Shown here in pieces: positions 15,514-22,443 of a stretch of 64,000 nucleotides of DNA (the first letter of the stretch is position 1; the number at the start of each line of letters is the position of its first letter). The position numbers and the translations under genes were made by a program. The stretch comes from RYN-230 sp963717125 (GTDB lineage: Bacteria > Actinomycetota > Actinomycetes > Streptosporangiales > Streptosporangiaceae). The DNA lies in contig CAVQVG010000004.1 of NCBI GenBank assembly GCA_963717125.1, positions 1-64,000 of the forward strand. Direction: 5' to 3'. Below the pieces are notes generated by a model that made no database searches, had not been told where the DNA came from, and was given only the letters and a program-made list of their open reading frames with translations.

Positions 15514-15963
15514 TCACTGGCCGGCGGGGAGGGTGTGGCTGGCCAGCTGGCGGGCTTGCTGGAGGAGAGCGGCTAGTGCTGGCTCGTCGAGGCCCAGGCT
15601 CTGGGTGAGTGCGCCGAGGAGGAGGACCTGTGCGCGGGCCCTGGCTGCTGGACTGGGAAGCGGTGTGTCTGGTGTGTCCCCGAGGGCGCTGCGGAGCTGG
15701 TGTTCGGCGGCATGGGGGTCGAGGGCTGCTGGTTCGTCGCTGAGCAGCGCCCGTACCCGAGCGACGAAGGTGATTACGTCGCCGCGCGACCAGGCGGGGC
15801 CGAACTTTTCGCAGGCGGCGAGGACGAACGCGGCGTAGGTGAGCCCGGCCAGGCCGTCGGCCGCTCCGGGTCCGGTGAGCTGGCTTAACGCGCGGCTCGC
15901 GGCGCCTGCCTGGCCGTTGAGGTAGGCGTGCAGCAAGACCATCTGCTCATCGTTGGCCAGCAT
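15514..15963 (-). CDS. hypothetical helical protein, paralogue of the next upstream gene
   Basis: 149 residues, predicted all-alpha: MLANDEQMVLLHAYLNGQAGAASRAL, then GLAGLTYAAFVLAACEKFGPAW, VITFVARVRALLSDEPAALDP and QVLLLGALTQSLGLDEPALAALLQQA. The order and spacing of its helices match the protein encoded 27 bases upstream (15991-16428), although identity is low. No known family. The start ATG lies at 15963; no membrane spans or signal. The pair forms a two-gene operon; the function is unknown. Confidence 0.6.
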   Translation of the reverse strand: MLANDEQMVLLHAYLNGQAGAASRALSQLTGPGAADGLAGLTYAAFVLAACEKFGPAWSRGDVITFVARVRALLSDEPAALDPHAAEHQLRSALGDTPDTPLPSPAARARAQVLLLGALTQSLGLDEPALAALLQQARQLASHTLPAGQ

Positions 15964-15990
15964 CGCCGTGTTCCCGGGCGCGGGGCCTGG

Positions 15991-16428
15991 TCAGGTGAGC
16001 CATTGGTCGGCCATCATCCGGGCGCTGGCCATGAACTCATCCAGCCGGGCGTCGTCGAGGTCCTCATCGGCGATCAGGGCGGCCAGCAGCAGCTGCTTGG
16101 CGGAGAAGGCGACCTTGGCGTCCAGGTCGGCCACGGAGCCGTGGCCGAGGACCTTGAGAATGAGCCGCTCGGAGGCCTCCGGGTTGACGGCGTCAGCGGC
16201 ATTGCCCAGCCGCGACCGGACAGCACCGACATACGCCGTCACGGCGGCGGTGGTGGTGCCGTTGGCGAACCGCCGGTTGACTGCCTCGAAGAACCCGGCG
16301 TCAATCAGTGCCGAGTACGGGACTCCCTCGGTGGCCCAGTCGAGCTGGCGGAAAAGCCGCTTGTGCTCGTCGGGCTGGTTCGCCAGCTGGGCGCGCAGCG
16401 CGGCTACCTGCTGGTCGGTCACTGCCAT
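15991..16428 (-). CDS. hypothetical helical protein, paralogue of the next downstream gene
   Basis: 145 residues from ATG 16428 (GAGAGG 9 bases upstream); an upstream ATG at 16455 would add nine residues but has no ribosome site. Segments YSALIDAGFFEAVNRRFANGTT, AVTAYVGAVRSRLGNAADAVNP and AKQLLLAALIADEDLDDARLDEFMASA line up with corresponding parts of its neighbour. Cytoplasmic, helical, unrecognised. Possibly a diverged duplicate whose products bind each other. Confidence 0.62.
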   Translation of the reverse strand: MAVTDQQVAALRAQLANQPDEHKRLFRQLDWATEGVPYSALIDAGFFEAVNRRFANGTTTAAVTAYVGAVRSRLGNAADAVNPEASERLILKVLGHGSVADLDAKVAFSAKQLLLAALIADEDLDDARLDEFMASARMMADQWLT

Positions 16429-16470
16429 GATCATATGCCTCTCAATGATTCCCATTTATTATGCCGGTAG

Positions 16471-16809
16471 CTACGAACGTCTGGCCTTCGGACCCAGCCG
16501 GGCGGGGCGGTGCGACAGCACGACCAGGGCCGGCGTGGGGTGCGGCCCGGCGCCGTCCCAGCCTCCGGAGTGGCCGTAGGTGGTGCGGGCAGCGATCACG
16601 GCCCCGATGCGCGCGGCGGCGGCGTCGAACACGTCCGCACTCGCGGCGGACAGCCGGAAGCTGGGGAACTCACGGCTGGGCCTGTCGCCGTCGCCGCACC
16701 AGCCGAACAGCACGCGGCCGCCGCGGCCCAGCGGCTGGTCGGGCGACGGGTCCGGCCCGGTGATGTAGCCGTTGACCGAGGTGGCTTTGGGGGTGAACAC
16801 CGGGCTCAT
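16471..16809 (-). pseudogene. 5' fragment of a RibD_C/dihydrofolate-reductase-like gene
   Basis: The first ~100 residues match the N-terminal half of DHFR-like (RibD C-terminal) reductases: KATSVNGYITGPDPSPDQPLG near the start, the helix SADVFDAAAARIGAVIAARTTYG and then GPHPTPALVVLSHRP. Family members are about 190 residues; here the frame ends after RPARLGPKARRS, so the second half, with much of the NADPH site, is missing. Its ATG overlaps the upstream PPOX gene's stop, so it was once translationally coupled to it. Probably inactive. Confidence 0.7.
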
Positions 16810-17330
16810 TGCACACCACCCTGGGCGCTCGGCAGGCGGGTGTCGAAGTCGAGCAGCCCGACCCAGGCGGGGCGCAGCACGATCCGGGCCTGCACGGTCC
16901 CGGGCTGGTCCAGGCTGGCCAGCATGCCCGCCGCGGCCTCCTCGCCGAGGTAGCGCCGGGCGGCCGCGGCGTACTCCGGCGCCAGTCCGTCCACCTCGGT
17001 GATCTCTGCCCGGCCGCGCAGGCTCAGCGACTGCGGGGGGAACGTGTCGGTGTCGATGGTCACCGCGACGTCGGGCCGGGCGCGCAGCGCGGCCAGCCGG
17101 GCCGCAGGGTGCCGGATGCCGATCCGCGGGCCCGCGACGTAGGTGGCCATCACGATCTCGCGGCCGGTCCAGTGGAACCAGGTCGGCACGACCCGCGGCG
17201 TCCCGTCGAGCGCGACGAAGGCCAGCCGGGCCGGGATGGGCGCGGCCAGCAGGCGTTGCGCCAGTTCGGTGTCCAGCAGGGCCGGGTCGCCCTGCCGCAG
17301 GCCAGCGTGGTCGGTGGATGTCGTGTTCAT
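16806..17330 (-). CDS. pyridoxamine 5'-phosphate oxidase-like flavin/F420 protein
   Basis: 174 residues with the split-beta-barrel pattern of the PPOX superfamily: LLAAPIPARLAFVALDGTPRV, then VVPTWFHWTGREIVMATY, RPDVAVTIDTDTFPP and LRGRAEITEVDG. Such proteins bind FMN or F420 and reduce small molecules or serve as oxidases. Divergent from an HxlR regulator with two palindromic operators between them, so HxlR very likely represses or activates this gene. The ATG lies at 17330. The truncated reductase gene is coupled downstream. Confidence 0.82.
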   Translation of the reverse strand: MNTTSTDHAGLRQGDPALLDTELAQRLLAAPIPARLAFVALDGTPRVVPTWFHWTGREIVMATYVAGPRIGIRHPAARLAALRARPDVAVTIDTDTFPPQSLSLRGRAEITEVDGLAPEYAAAARRYLGEEAAAGMLASLDQPGTVQARIVLRPAWVGLLDFDTRLPSAQGGVQ

Positions 17331-17365
17331 GGCTGCCTCCCGAAGTTCACGGCTTAACGAAGTCG

Positions 17366-17418
17366 GTTCCTTAAGGGAACGTGCAGGACGCTAGCACGGG
17401 TGAGTTCCCTAAGGGAAC
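17366..17418. promoter_or_regulatory. twin HxlR-type palindromic operators
   Basis: GTTCCTTAAGGGAAC at 17366-17380 and GTTCCCTAAGGGAAC at 17404-17418 are near-perfect 15-base palindromes, centres 38 bases apart, in the divergent region between the PPOX gene and the HxlR gene. The second overlaps a plausible -35 (TTCCCT at 17405) placed 17 bases before TACATT (17428), whose transcript would start at the HxlR ATG. Confidence 0.8.
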
Positions 17419-17439
17419 CCTTTGCGGTACATTGACTTC

Positions 17440-17901
17440 ATGCAGCGCACCCAGTTCGGCGACATGGCCTGCTCAATCGCCCGCACCCTCGACCTGATCG
17501 GCGAGCCGTGGTCGCCGCTGATCCTGCGGGACGTGATGGTGGGCATCCGCCGCTTCGACCAGATCCAGGCCGACCTCGGCATCTCCCGCAAGGTGCTGAC
17601 CGAGCGGCTGAAGTGGCTGGTCGACTGCGGAGTGCTGGAGCGCCGCGAGTACAGCGCCCGGCCGCCCCGCTATGAGTACGTGCTCACCGGCAAGGGCACC
17701 GAACTGTGCGACCTGCTGATGGTCATGGTCCGGTTCGGTGACCGCTGGCTGGCCGGCGAGGCCGGGCCCCCGGTCCTGTACCGGCATCACACCTGCGGCG
17801 AGATCAGCACGGCCGAGTTGCACTGCACGCACTGCGGAACCCCCATGCACGTGGACACGATCGACATCCTCCCCGGGCCAGGCATGGCCGCCGCGGGATA
17901 G
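17440..17901 (+). CDS. HxlR-family transcriptional regulator
   Basis: About 153 residues from ATG 17440. The winged-helix domain is complete: ACSIARTLDLIGEPWSPLILRD, the recognition part RFDQIQADLGISRKVLTERLKWLV and the wing RREYSARPPRYEYVLT. The C-terminal part carries a C-x2-C type pair (LHCTHCGTP) with a further Cys upstream (HHTCGEI), as in HxlR proteins that bind zinc. A TTG at 17422 is an alternative start, but the promoter spacing favours a leaderless message from the ATG. Expected to bind the two palindromes just upstream and control itself and the PPOX gene. Confidence 0.9.
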   Translation: MQRTQFGDMACSIARTLDLIGEPWSPLILRDVMVGIRRFDQIQADLGISRKVLTERLKWLVDCGVLERREYSARPPRYEYVLTGKGTELCDLLMVMVRFGDRWLAGEAGPPVLYRHHTCGEISTAELHCTHCGTPMHVDTIDILPGPGMAAAG

Positions 17902-17939
17902 TGAGTACGCCAGCCGATCTTGCTTGCTTCAATATAACG

Positions 17940-17974
17940 TTGACAACAGGATGTTGAAGGCTTACGGTGCGGAC
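17940..17974 (+). promoter_or_regulatory. promoter for a leaderless transcript with embedded dyad
   Basis: TTGACA (17940-17945), a 17-base spacer and TACGGT (17963-17968) place the transcript start at the ATG at 17975. The spacer contains the perfect dyad CAACAGGATGTTG (17944-17956), which would let a regulator, possibly the encoded HTH protein, block polymerase. Confidence 0.6.
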
Positions 17975-18376
17975 ATGGCGCACCAGGACCAGGACCCGGA
18001 CCAGCATCAGGACCCGGACCAGGAGCAGGCGGCCCGGGAGGCCGAGGCGCGCCAGCAGTTGCTGGGCGCGGGCGCGGCGGCGTTGCCCCGGATGCCGTGG
18101 CTGGGCCGGCGGCAGCCGCCGTCAGCGACCGACCTGATCGAGTTCGCGCTGTGGCGCAACGATACTGGCGCGGACAATTTGCTGGCCGCGCTGACCCTGC
18201 TGCCCGCGGCCCGGGCCGACGTGGACCAGACCGAGGCGGCGCTGCTGTTCAGCGCGCGGGCGCGCGGGCTGTCCTGGTCGCAGATCTCCCGGGCGATGGG
18301 GCTGGGCTCACCGCAGGCGGCCCAGCAGCGGTTCGGCCGGATCACCGGCCGAACCGGGAACCCAGAGAGCTCGTGA
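17975..18376 (+). CDS. small HTH DNA-binding protein
   Basis: 133 residues. The N-terminus is a low-complexity acidic repeat (HQDQDPDQHQDPDQEQ), followed by a helical middle part (ATDLIEFALWRNDTGADNLLAALTLLPAARADVDQTEAALL) and a C-terminal helix-turn-helix, ARGLSWSQISRAMGLGSPQAAQQRF. This is the actinobacterial family whose HTH sits at the very end (compare the remnant at 4472-4528). Downstream gene starts 1 base after its TGA, so they form an operon. The promoter dyad upstream suggests autoregulation. Confidence 0.75.
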   Translation: MAHQDQDPDQHQDPDQEQAAREAEARQQLLGAGAAALPRMPWLGRRQPPSATDLIEFALWRNDTGADNLLAALTLLPAARADVDQTEAALLFSARARGLSWSQISRAMGLGSPQAAQQRFGRITGRTGNPESS

Positions 18377-18377
18377 C

Positions 18378-19013
18378 GTGGCCTACCTATCGGCGCCGGA
18401 CGACCTGGCCCTGCATGGAGTCCGGGTGCTGGGCTTCCCAACCACCCCCCGGCTGGCTAACCGGTACCGGCTCGACGTCCACGCGGCCGAAGAATCGCTG
18501 CTGGACTTCGAGGCCCAGGGCTGGGTTGGCCGGCTGAAGTTCGCCGACCTGTCGGGATGGTCTATCAGCGAGACAGGCAAGCTGGAGAACGAGCGGCGGC
18601 TGGCCGCCGAACTCGACCGGGCCGGGGCCCGCGACACGGTCAGCACCGCGCACGGCGCGTTCCGGCCGCTCAACCGGCGGCTCGGCACCGCGTGCACGAA
18701 CTGGCAGATCCGGCCCACACCAGCCGACCCGATGGCGTTCAACGATCACACTGACTGGCGCTGGGATGAGCGCGTACTGCAGACGCTGGCCTCGGTGGGG
18801 ACCTCGTTCCGCGGGCTGTGTGACCAGCTCGCCGGCTGCCTGGCCCGGTTCGACGGCTACGCCGACCGGTACTCAGCCGCGCTGGCCAGAGCGGAGGCCG
18901 GGCACCGCGGCTGGGTGGACGGCCACGACCGGGACTCCTGCCACATCCTGTGGATCCAGTTCCACGAAGACCTGCTGGCCACGCTCGGCATCCCGCGCGG
19001 CTCAGACGGCTGA
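18378..19013 (+). CDS. winged-helix-like regulatory protein
   Basis: 211 residues from GTG 18378, directly after the stop of the HTH gene. The N-terminal 70 residues look like a winged helix (LALHGVRVLGFPTTPRLANRY, LDVHAAEESLLDFEAQGWV, then FADLSGWSISETGK with the following KLENERRLAAEL). The rest is helical and tryptophan/histidine-rich (NDHTDWRWDERVLQTLASV, HRGWVDGHDRDSCHILWIQFHEDLL), possibly a ligand- or partner-binding domain. The pair HTH plus this protein recurs in actinomycetes as far as I know, without an assigned function. Confidence 0.65.
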   Translation: MAYLSAPDDLALHGVRVLGFPTTPRLANRYRLDVHAAEESLLDFEAQGWVGRLKFADLSGWSISETGKLENERRLAAELDRAGARDTVSTAHGAFRPLNRRLGTACTNWQIRPTPADPMAFNDHTDWRWDERVLQTLASVGTSFRGLCDQLAGCLARFDGYADRYSAALARAEAGHRGWVDGHDRDSCHILWIQFHEDLLATLGIPRGSDG

Positions 19014-19026
19014 CCGGGGAGCTGGC

Positions 19027-19687
19027 TCAGGCCAGGGCGCTGCCGATGAAGGAGGAGGTGAGCTCCTCAAAGCGCCGCCGGCTGGCCTCGGGAACGTCGC
19101 GCAGTGGGCCCTGCGTGGTCAGCACGGCCAGCCCGTGCACCGTGGACCAGATCGGGTACTCGATGCCGTCCCGGCGCTGCCGGGCCAGCACGCCGGCGTC
19201 GACCAGTTCGTCCAGCGCGGTGCGGAGCTGACCCAGCGGACTCCGGTCCGGCCCGGACCCGCCGGCGGCCGGGGTGTCGTAGTCGTGCCGCTGCGGCCGG
19301 GCGAACGCGGTGGCGAACCAGCCCGGTTCCTGGCGGGCGAATTCCAGGTACGCGGTACCTATCGCGCCTCAGCCGGCCGCGGGCGGCGGCGGCATCGCCG
19401 TGCTCGCCGCGCACCCGGGCGACGCCCGCGGCCATCCGCTCGGCCAGCTCGTTCATGGCCGCCGTGCCCACCGCGGCCCGCAGCTCGTCCCGGTCGGCGA
19501 AGTGCCGGTAGGCGGCGTTGGGCACCACGCCGACCATCCGGGTCGCTTCGCGGAGCACCACCGCGTCCGGGCCACCGGTCCGGGCCAGCTCCAGCCCGGC
19601 CGCGACCAGGCCGTCCCGGACGGCGCCGCGCGGACGGCGCCGTCGCGCCGGCTGCTTTATCTCCGCTGCTGATGGGCTGGACGTCAC
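19027..19687 (-). pseudogene. TetR-family regulator with a frameshift
   Basis: The N-terminal ~100 residues are a good TetR helix-turn-helix (GLVAAGLELARTGGPDAVVLREATRMVGV, then NAAYRHFADRDEL). After GDAAAARGRLR (about 19369) the frame loses sense, while the next frame continues with AIGTAYLEFARQEPGWFATAF, then LDELVDAGVLARQRRDGIEYP, WSTVHGLAVLTTQGPL and a stop at 19027. One extra base (a C in AGGCGCGATA, near 19369) would restore a ~220-residue TetR with a WHG-type C-terminal domain. This may be a real mutation or a sequencing error. Twin operators and a divergent carbonic-anhydrase-like gene lie just upstream. Confidence 0.8.
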
Positions 19688-19704
19688 GACACCAGACTAA
19701 CAAA

Positions 19705-19747
19705 GTGGACAGCGTCCACCAAGGACATTATGGTGGACGGTGTCCAC
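19705..19747. promoter_or_regulatory. twin TetR-type operators
   Basis: GTGGACAGCGTCCAC (19705-19719) and GTGGACGGTGTCCAC (19733-19747) are palindromes with identical 6-base arms and centres 28 bases apart, between the frameshifted TetR gene and the divergent carbonic-anhydrase-like gene. This is the classic layout for TetR autoregulation plus control of a divergent neighbour. Confidence 0.8.
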
Positions 19748-19780
19748 TAAGGATGAGAGAGACGAGGGGAAGGAACCACC

Positions 19781-20329
19781 ATGACCGCCATGACCAGGAT
19801 GACCCCGCTGCTCGAACGGAACGAGAAGTTCGCCGGTAACTACACGCCGGTCGAACTCGCGCCGCCCATGACACAACTGCTCATCGTCAGCTGCCTCGAT
19901 CACCGGGTCAACCCCGCGATCGTGCTCGGGCTCCAGCTCGGCGACGCCCCGGTCATCCGCAACGCCGGGGGGCGCGTCACCGAGGCCGTTATCGAGGACA
20001 TCGCCTACCTGGCCTTCCTGGCCGAGCAGCTGTTCGCCGGGCAGCTCGCGGATGACCGGCTGTTCGAGGTCGCGGTCATCCAGCACACCCAGTGCGGCAC
20101 CAGCTTCCTGGCCGACCCCGGCTTCCGGCAGCAGGCCGCCGCGGCGACCGGCCGGGCCGAAGCGGACCTGGAAGCGGAAGCGGTGGCCGACCCGCACCGC
20201 ACCGTCAAGGCCGACGTCGAGCGGCTGCTCAGCTCACCGTGGCTGTCACCGAAGGTGAGCGTGTCCGGTCACGTGTACGAGATCGAGACCGGACGGGTCA
20301 GCACCGTCCTCGACGCCCGGTACCCCTAG
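19781..20329 (+). CDS. beta-class carbonic anhydrase-like protein
   Basis: 182 residues. The zinc-site motifs of beta-carbonic anhydrases are present: C-x-D-x-R as VSCLDHRVNP near residue 38, and H-x2-C as IQHTQCGTSFL near 107, with GDAPVIRNAGGRVTEA between them. It should hydrate CO2 to bicarbonate, or belong to the related carbonyl/carbon disulfide hydrolase-like group. AAGGAACCACC precedes the ATG. The palindromes upstream imply control by the adjacent TetR protein, which is broken in this sequence, so expression may now be constitutive. The last four bases CTAG also serve as the stop of the opposite gene. Confidence 0.82.
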   Translation: MTAMTRMTPLLERNEKFAGNYTPVELAPPMTQLLIVSCLDHRVNPAIVLGLQLGDAPVIRNAGGRVTEAVIEDIAYLAFLAEQLFAGQLADDRLFEVAVIQHTQCGTSFLADPGFRQQAAAATGRAEADLEAEAVADPHRTVKADVERLLSSPWLSPKVSVSGHVYEIETGRVSTVLDARYP

Positions 20330-21252
20330 CTAGCGATCCCGGACAGGTAGCGGCGGTGCCGGTCGATGACCGTGCGCAGCGTCCGCTCGCCGGGGGTGTC
20401 CCACACCTCCTGGTTGAAGATCTCCACCTCGATCAGGCCGGCGTAGCCGGCCGCGAGGACCGCGCGGGCCAGCGCCGGTATGTCGATCACCCCATCGCCC
20501 AGATGCCCGCGGCCGAGCAGGGCATCCGGCGGGATCGGCACCAGGAAGTCGGAGACCTGGAACGCGAAGATCCGCGGCCCGGCCCGGCCGATCTGGGCCA
20601 GCAACTCCGGATCCCACCACACGTGATAGCTGTCCACGCACACTCCGACGGTCGGCGGCGCGAGGCCCGGCCCGTCCGGCCCAGCCTGCCCGTCCGGCCC
20701 AGCCGGCCCGTCCGGCCCAGCCGGCCCGGCCGGCTCGACCTGCTCGGCCAGGTCCAGGGCCTGGCCGAGCGTGCTGATCACGGCCCGGTCGGCGCAGAAC
20801 ATCGGGTGCAGCGGCTCGATGGCCAGCCGCACACCGCGGGTGGCCGCGTACGGGGCCAGCGCGGCGATGCCGTCGGCCACCTGCTCGCGCGCGCCGGCCA
20901 GGTCGGTGCTGCCCGGCGGCAGCCCGCCGACCACCAGCGCGAGCACACCGGCACCGAGGGCGGCGGCCTCGTCGACGGCCCGCCGGTTGTCGGCCGCGGC
21001 GGCGGCCCGGTGCGCCGCGTCGCCGGTGAAGAACCCGCCACGGCACAGGCTGGTTACGGTCAGGCCGCTGTCGCTGACCAGCCGGGCCGCCACGTCCAGG
21101 CCGAGCTCGGCCACCTTGTCCCGCCACAGCCCGACGCCGGGCACCCCGGCGCGCACGCAGCCATCCACCGCCTCCCGCAGCGACCAGCCCTTGGTCGTCC
21201 ACACGTTGAGCGAGAGCAGGCCCAGCCCGTCGCCCGCCGCGAAGTCAGCCAT
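20326..21252 (-). CDS. sugar phosphate isomerase/epimerase (TIM-barrel)
   Basis: 308 residues of the xylose-isomerase-like TIM-barrel family (AP_endonuc_2). Likely metal ligands: Glu in LAIEPLHP, Asp and His in VCVDSYHVWWD, His/Asp region GHLGDGVIDI and Glu in IEVEIFNQ. An insertion of about 20 residues before the VGVCVD strand is collagen-like (repeats of GPAGPDG), made from an 18-base DNA repeat. It is the last gene of a three-gene operon with a Gfo/Idh/MocA oxidoreductase and a DUF993 protein, so it probably epimerises or isomerises a keto-sugar produced by the dehydrogenase. Confidence 0.85.
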   Translation of the reverse strand: MADFAAGDGLGLLSLNVWTTKGWSLREAVDGCVRAGVPGVGLWRDKVAELGLDVAARLVSDSGLTVTSLCRGGFFTGDAAHRAAAAADNRRAVDEAAALGAGVLALVVGGLPPGSTDLAGAREQVADGIAALAPYAATRGVRLAIEPLHPMFCADRAVISTLGQALDLAEQVEPAGPAGPDGPAGPDGQAGPDGPGLAPPTVGVCVDSYHVWWDPELLAQIGRAGPRIFAFQVSDFLVPIPPDALLGRGHLGDGVIDIPALARAVLAAGYAGLIEVEIFNQEVWDTPGERTLRTVIDRHRRYLSGIAS

Positions 21253-21292
21253 CGCGGGACTCAGCCATCGAGGAGCTCAGCCATCGAGGTAT
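21245..21292. repeat. three 16-bp tandem units at a gene junction
   Basis: TCAGCCATCG recurs every 16 bases (21245, 21261, 21277); units two and three share 13 bases. The array spans the stop of the DUF993 gene (21277) and the start of the isomerase gene (21252), so it creates three out-of-frame copies of ATGGCTGA on the coding strand. Confidence 0.7.
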
Positions 21293-22443
21293 AGGCGCAT
21301 CCGCTCGGTGGCCAGCTCGCCGTCCGGGAACAGACCGGCGTCCGCGGCCAGCCGGAACAGGCTAGCTAGATGCGGCCGGTCCCGGCTGGCCTGATGCTGC
21401 CCGCCGACCATGACGAACCGGTCCTGATAGCCGGACAGGTACGCGAGGAACACCACCCCGGTCTTGTAGTACTGCGTGGGCGGGGCGAAGATGTGCCGGG
21501 CCAGCGGCACGAACGGATCCAGCACCGCGCGGAAACCCGCCGCGTCACCCGCGTCCAGGGCGCGCAACGCCACCGCCGCCGGCGCGGCCAGCGGGTCGAA
21601 CACGCCCAGCAACGCGTGGCTGAACCCCTCCGCATCCCCGCCGATCAGCGAGGCGAAGTTGAAGTCGTCGCCGGTGTACAGCCGGACGCCGCCCGCCGCG
21701 TTCGGCGGCAGCCGGCGGCGCAGCGCCACCTCGCGCCCGGCGTCCAGCAGCGAGACCTTGATGCCGTCCACCTTGTCCGCGTGCTCGCCGACGATGGCCA
21801 GCACGCTGTCCGCGGCCAGGTCGAGGTCGGCGCTGCCCCAGTAGCCGTGCAGCGCCGGGTCGAACATGTCGCCGAGCCAGTGCAGGATGACCGGCCGGGC
21901 GGCCTGGCGGAGCAGCGTGCCGTACACCGTGGCGTAGTCGTCCGGGCCGCGGGCGGAGGCGGCCAGCGCCCGGCTGCACATCAGCACCGGCTGCGCCCCG
22001 GCCTGCTCGACCGCTTCGAGCTGTTCCTCGTAGGCGGCGACGATGTCGTCCAGCCTGGCCCGGCCCGCCGTCAGCTGATCGGTGCCGGCGCCGGCGCACA
22101 GGCGGCCGCCAGCCGCCCGCGCCTCGGCCCCGCCGCGGCGGATCAGCTCCCGGGCGGCCGGCCAGTCCAGGCCCATGCCGCGCTGCGCGGTGTCCAGCGC
22201 GTCGGCCACGCCCAGGCCCAGCGACCAGAGCCGGTGCCGGAACCGCAGCGTGGCGTCCCAGTCCAGCCGGGCGGGCGCGGCCGGGGACGGATCCGCGGTG
22301 GCGTCCGGCACCACGTGGGCGGCCGCGAACACGATCCGGGACCGCGCCGGCGCGGCGCGGTCCGGCCAGTCTCGCTGCCCGGGCACCTGGTACTCCTGGA
22401 CGCCGCCACCCGGCAGCGGCAGCGGCACGACGGGCCCGGGCAT
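21277..22443 (-). CDS. DUF993 dihydrodipicolinate-synthase-like protein
   Basis: 388 residues from ATG 22443, which shares one base with the stop of the preceding gene (TGATG). The sequence fits DUF993: aldolase-type TIM barrel with AAYEEQLEAVEQAGAQPVLMCS, VILHWLGDMFDPALHGYWG and DKVDGIKVSLLDAGRE, where the lysine of GIKVS is in the position of the Schiff-base Lys of DHDPS-like aldolases. Ends LYLDG. It is always found with a Gfo/Idh oxidoreductase and a sugar isomerase in my memory of actinomycete genomes, so a retro-aldol step on an oxidised sugar is a reasonable guess; the substrate is unknown. Confidence 0.82.
   Translation of the reverse strand: MPGPVVPLPLPGGGVQEYQVPGQRDWPDRAAPARSRIVFAAAHVVPDATADPSPAAPARLDWDATLRFRHRLWSLGLGVADALDTAQRGMGLDWPAARELIRRGGAEARAAGGRLCAGAGTDQLTAGRARLDDIVAAYEEQLEAVEQAGAQPVLMCSRALAASARGPDDYATVYGTLLRQAARPVILHWLGDMFDPALHGYWGSADLDLAADSVLAIVGEHADKVDGIKVSLLDAGREVALRRRLPPNAAGGVRLYTGDDFNFASLIGGDAEGFSHALLGVFDPLAAPAAVALRALDAGDAAGFRAVLDPFVPLARHIFAPPTQYYKTGVVFLAYLSGYQDRFVMVGGQHQASRDRPHLASLFRLAADAGLFPDGELATERMRLYLDG

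Noticed and set aside
15295..15576. 93-codon forward frame after the small conserved gene
   Set aside because: Overlaps the well-supported reverse-strand helical gene and lacks protein-like patterns.
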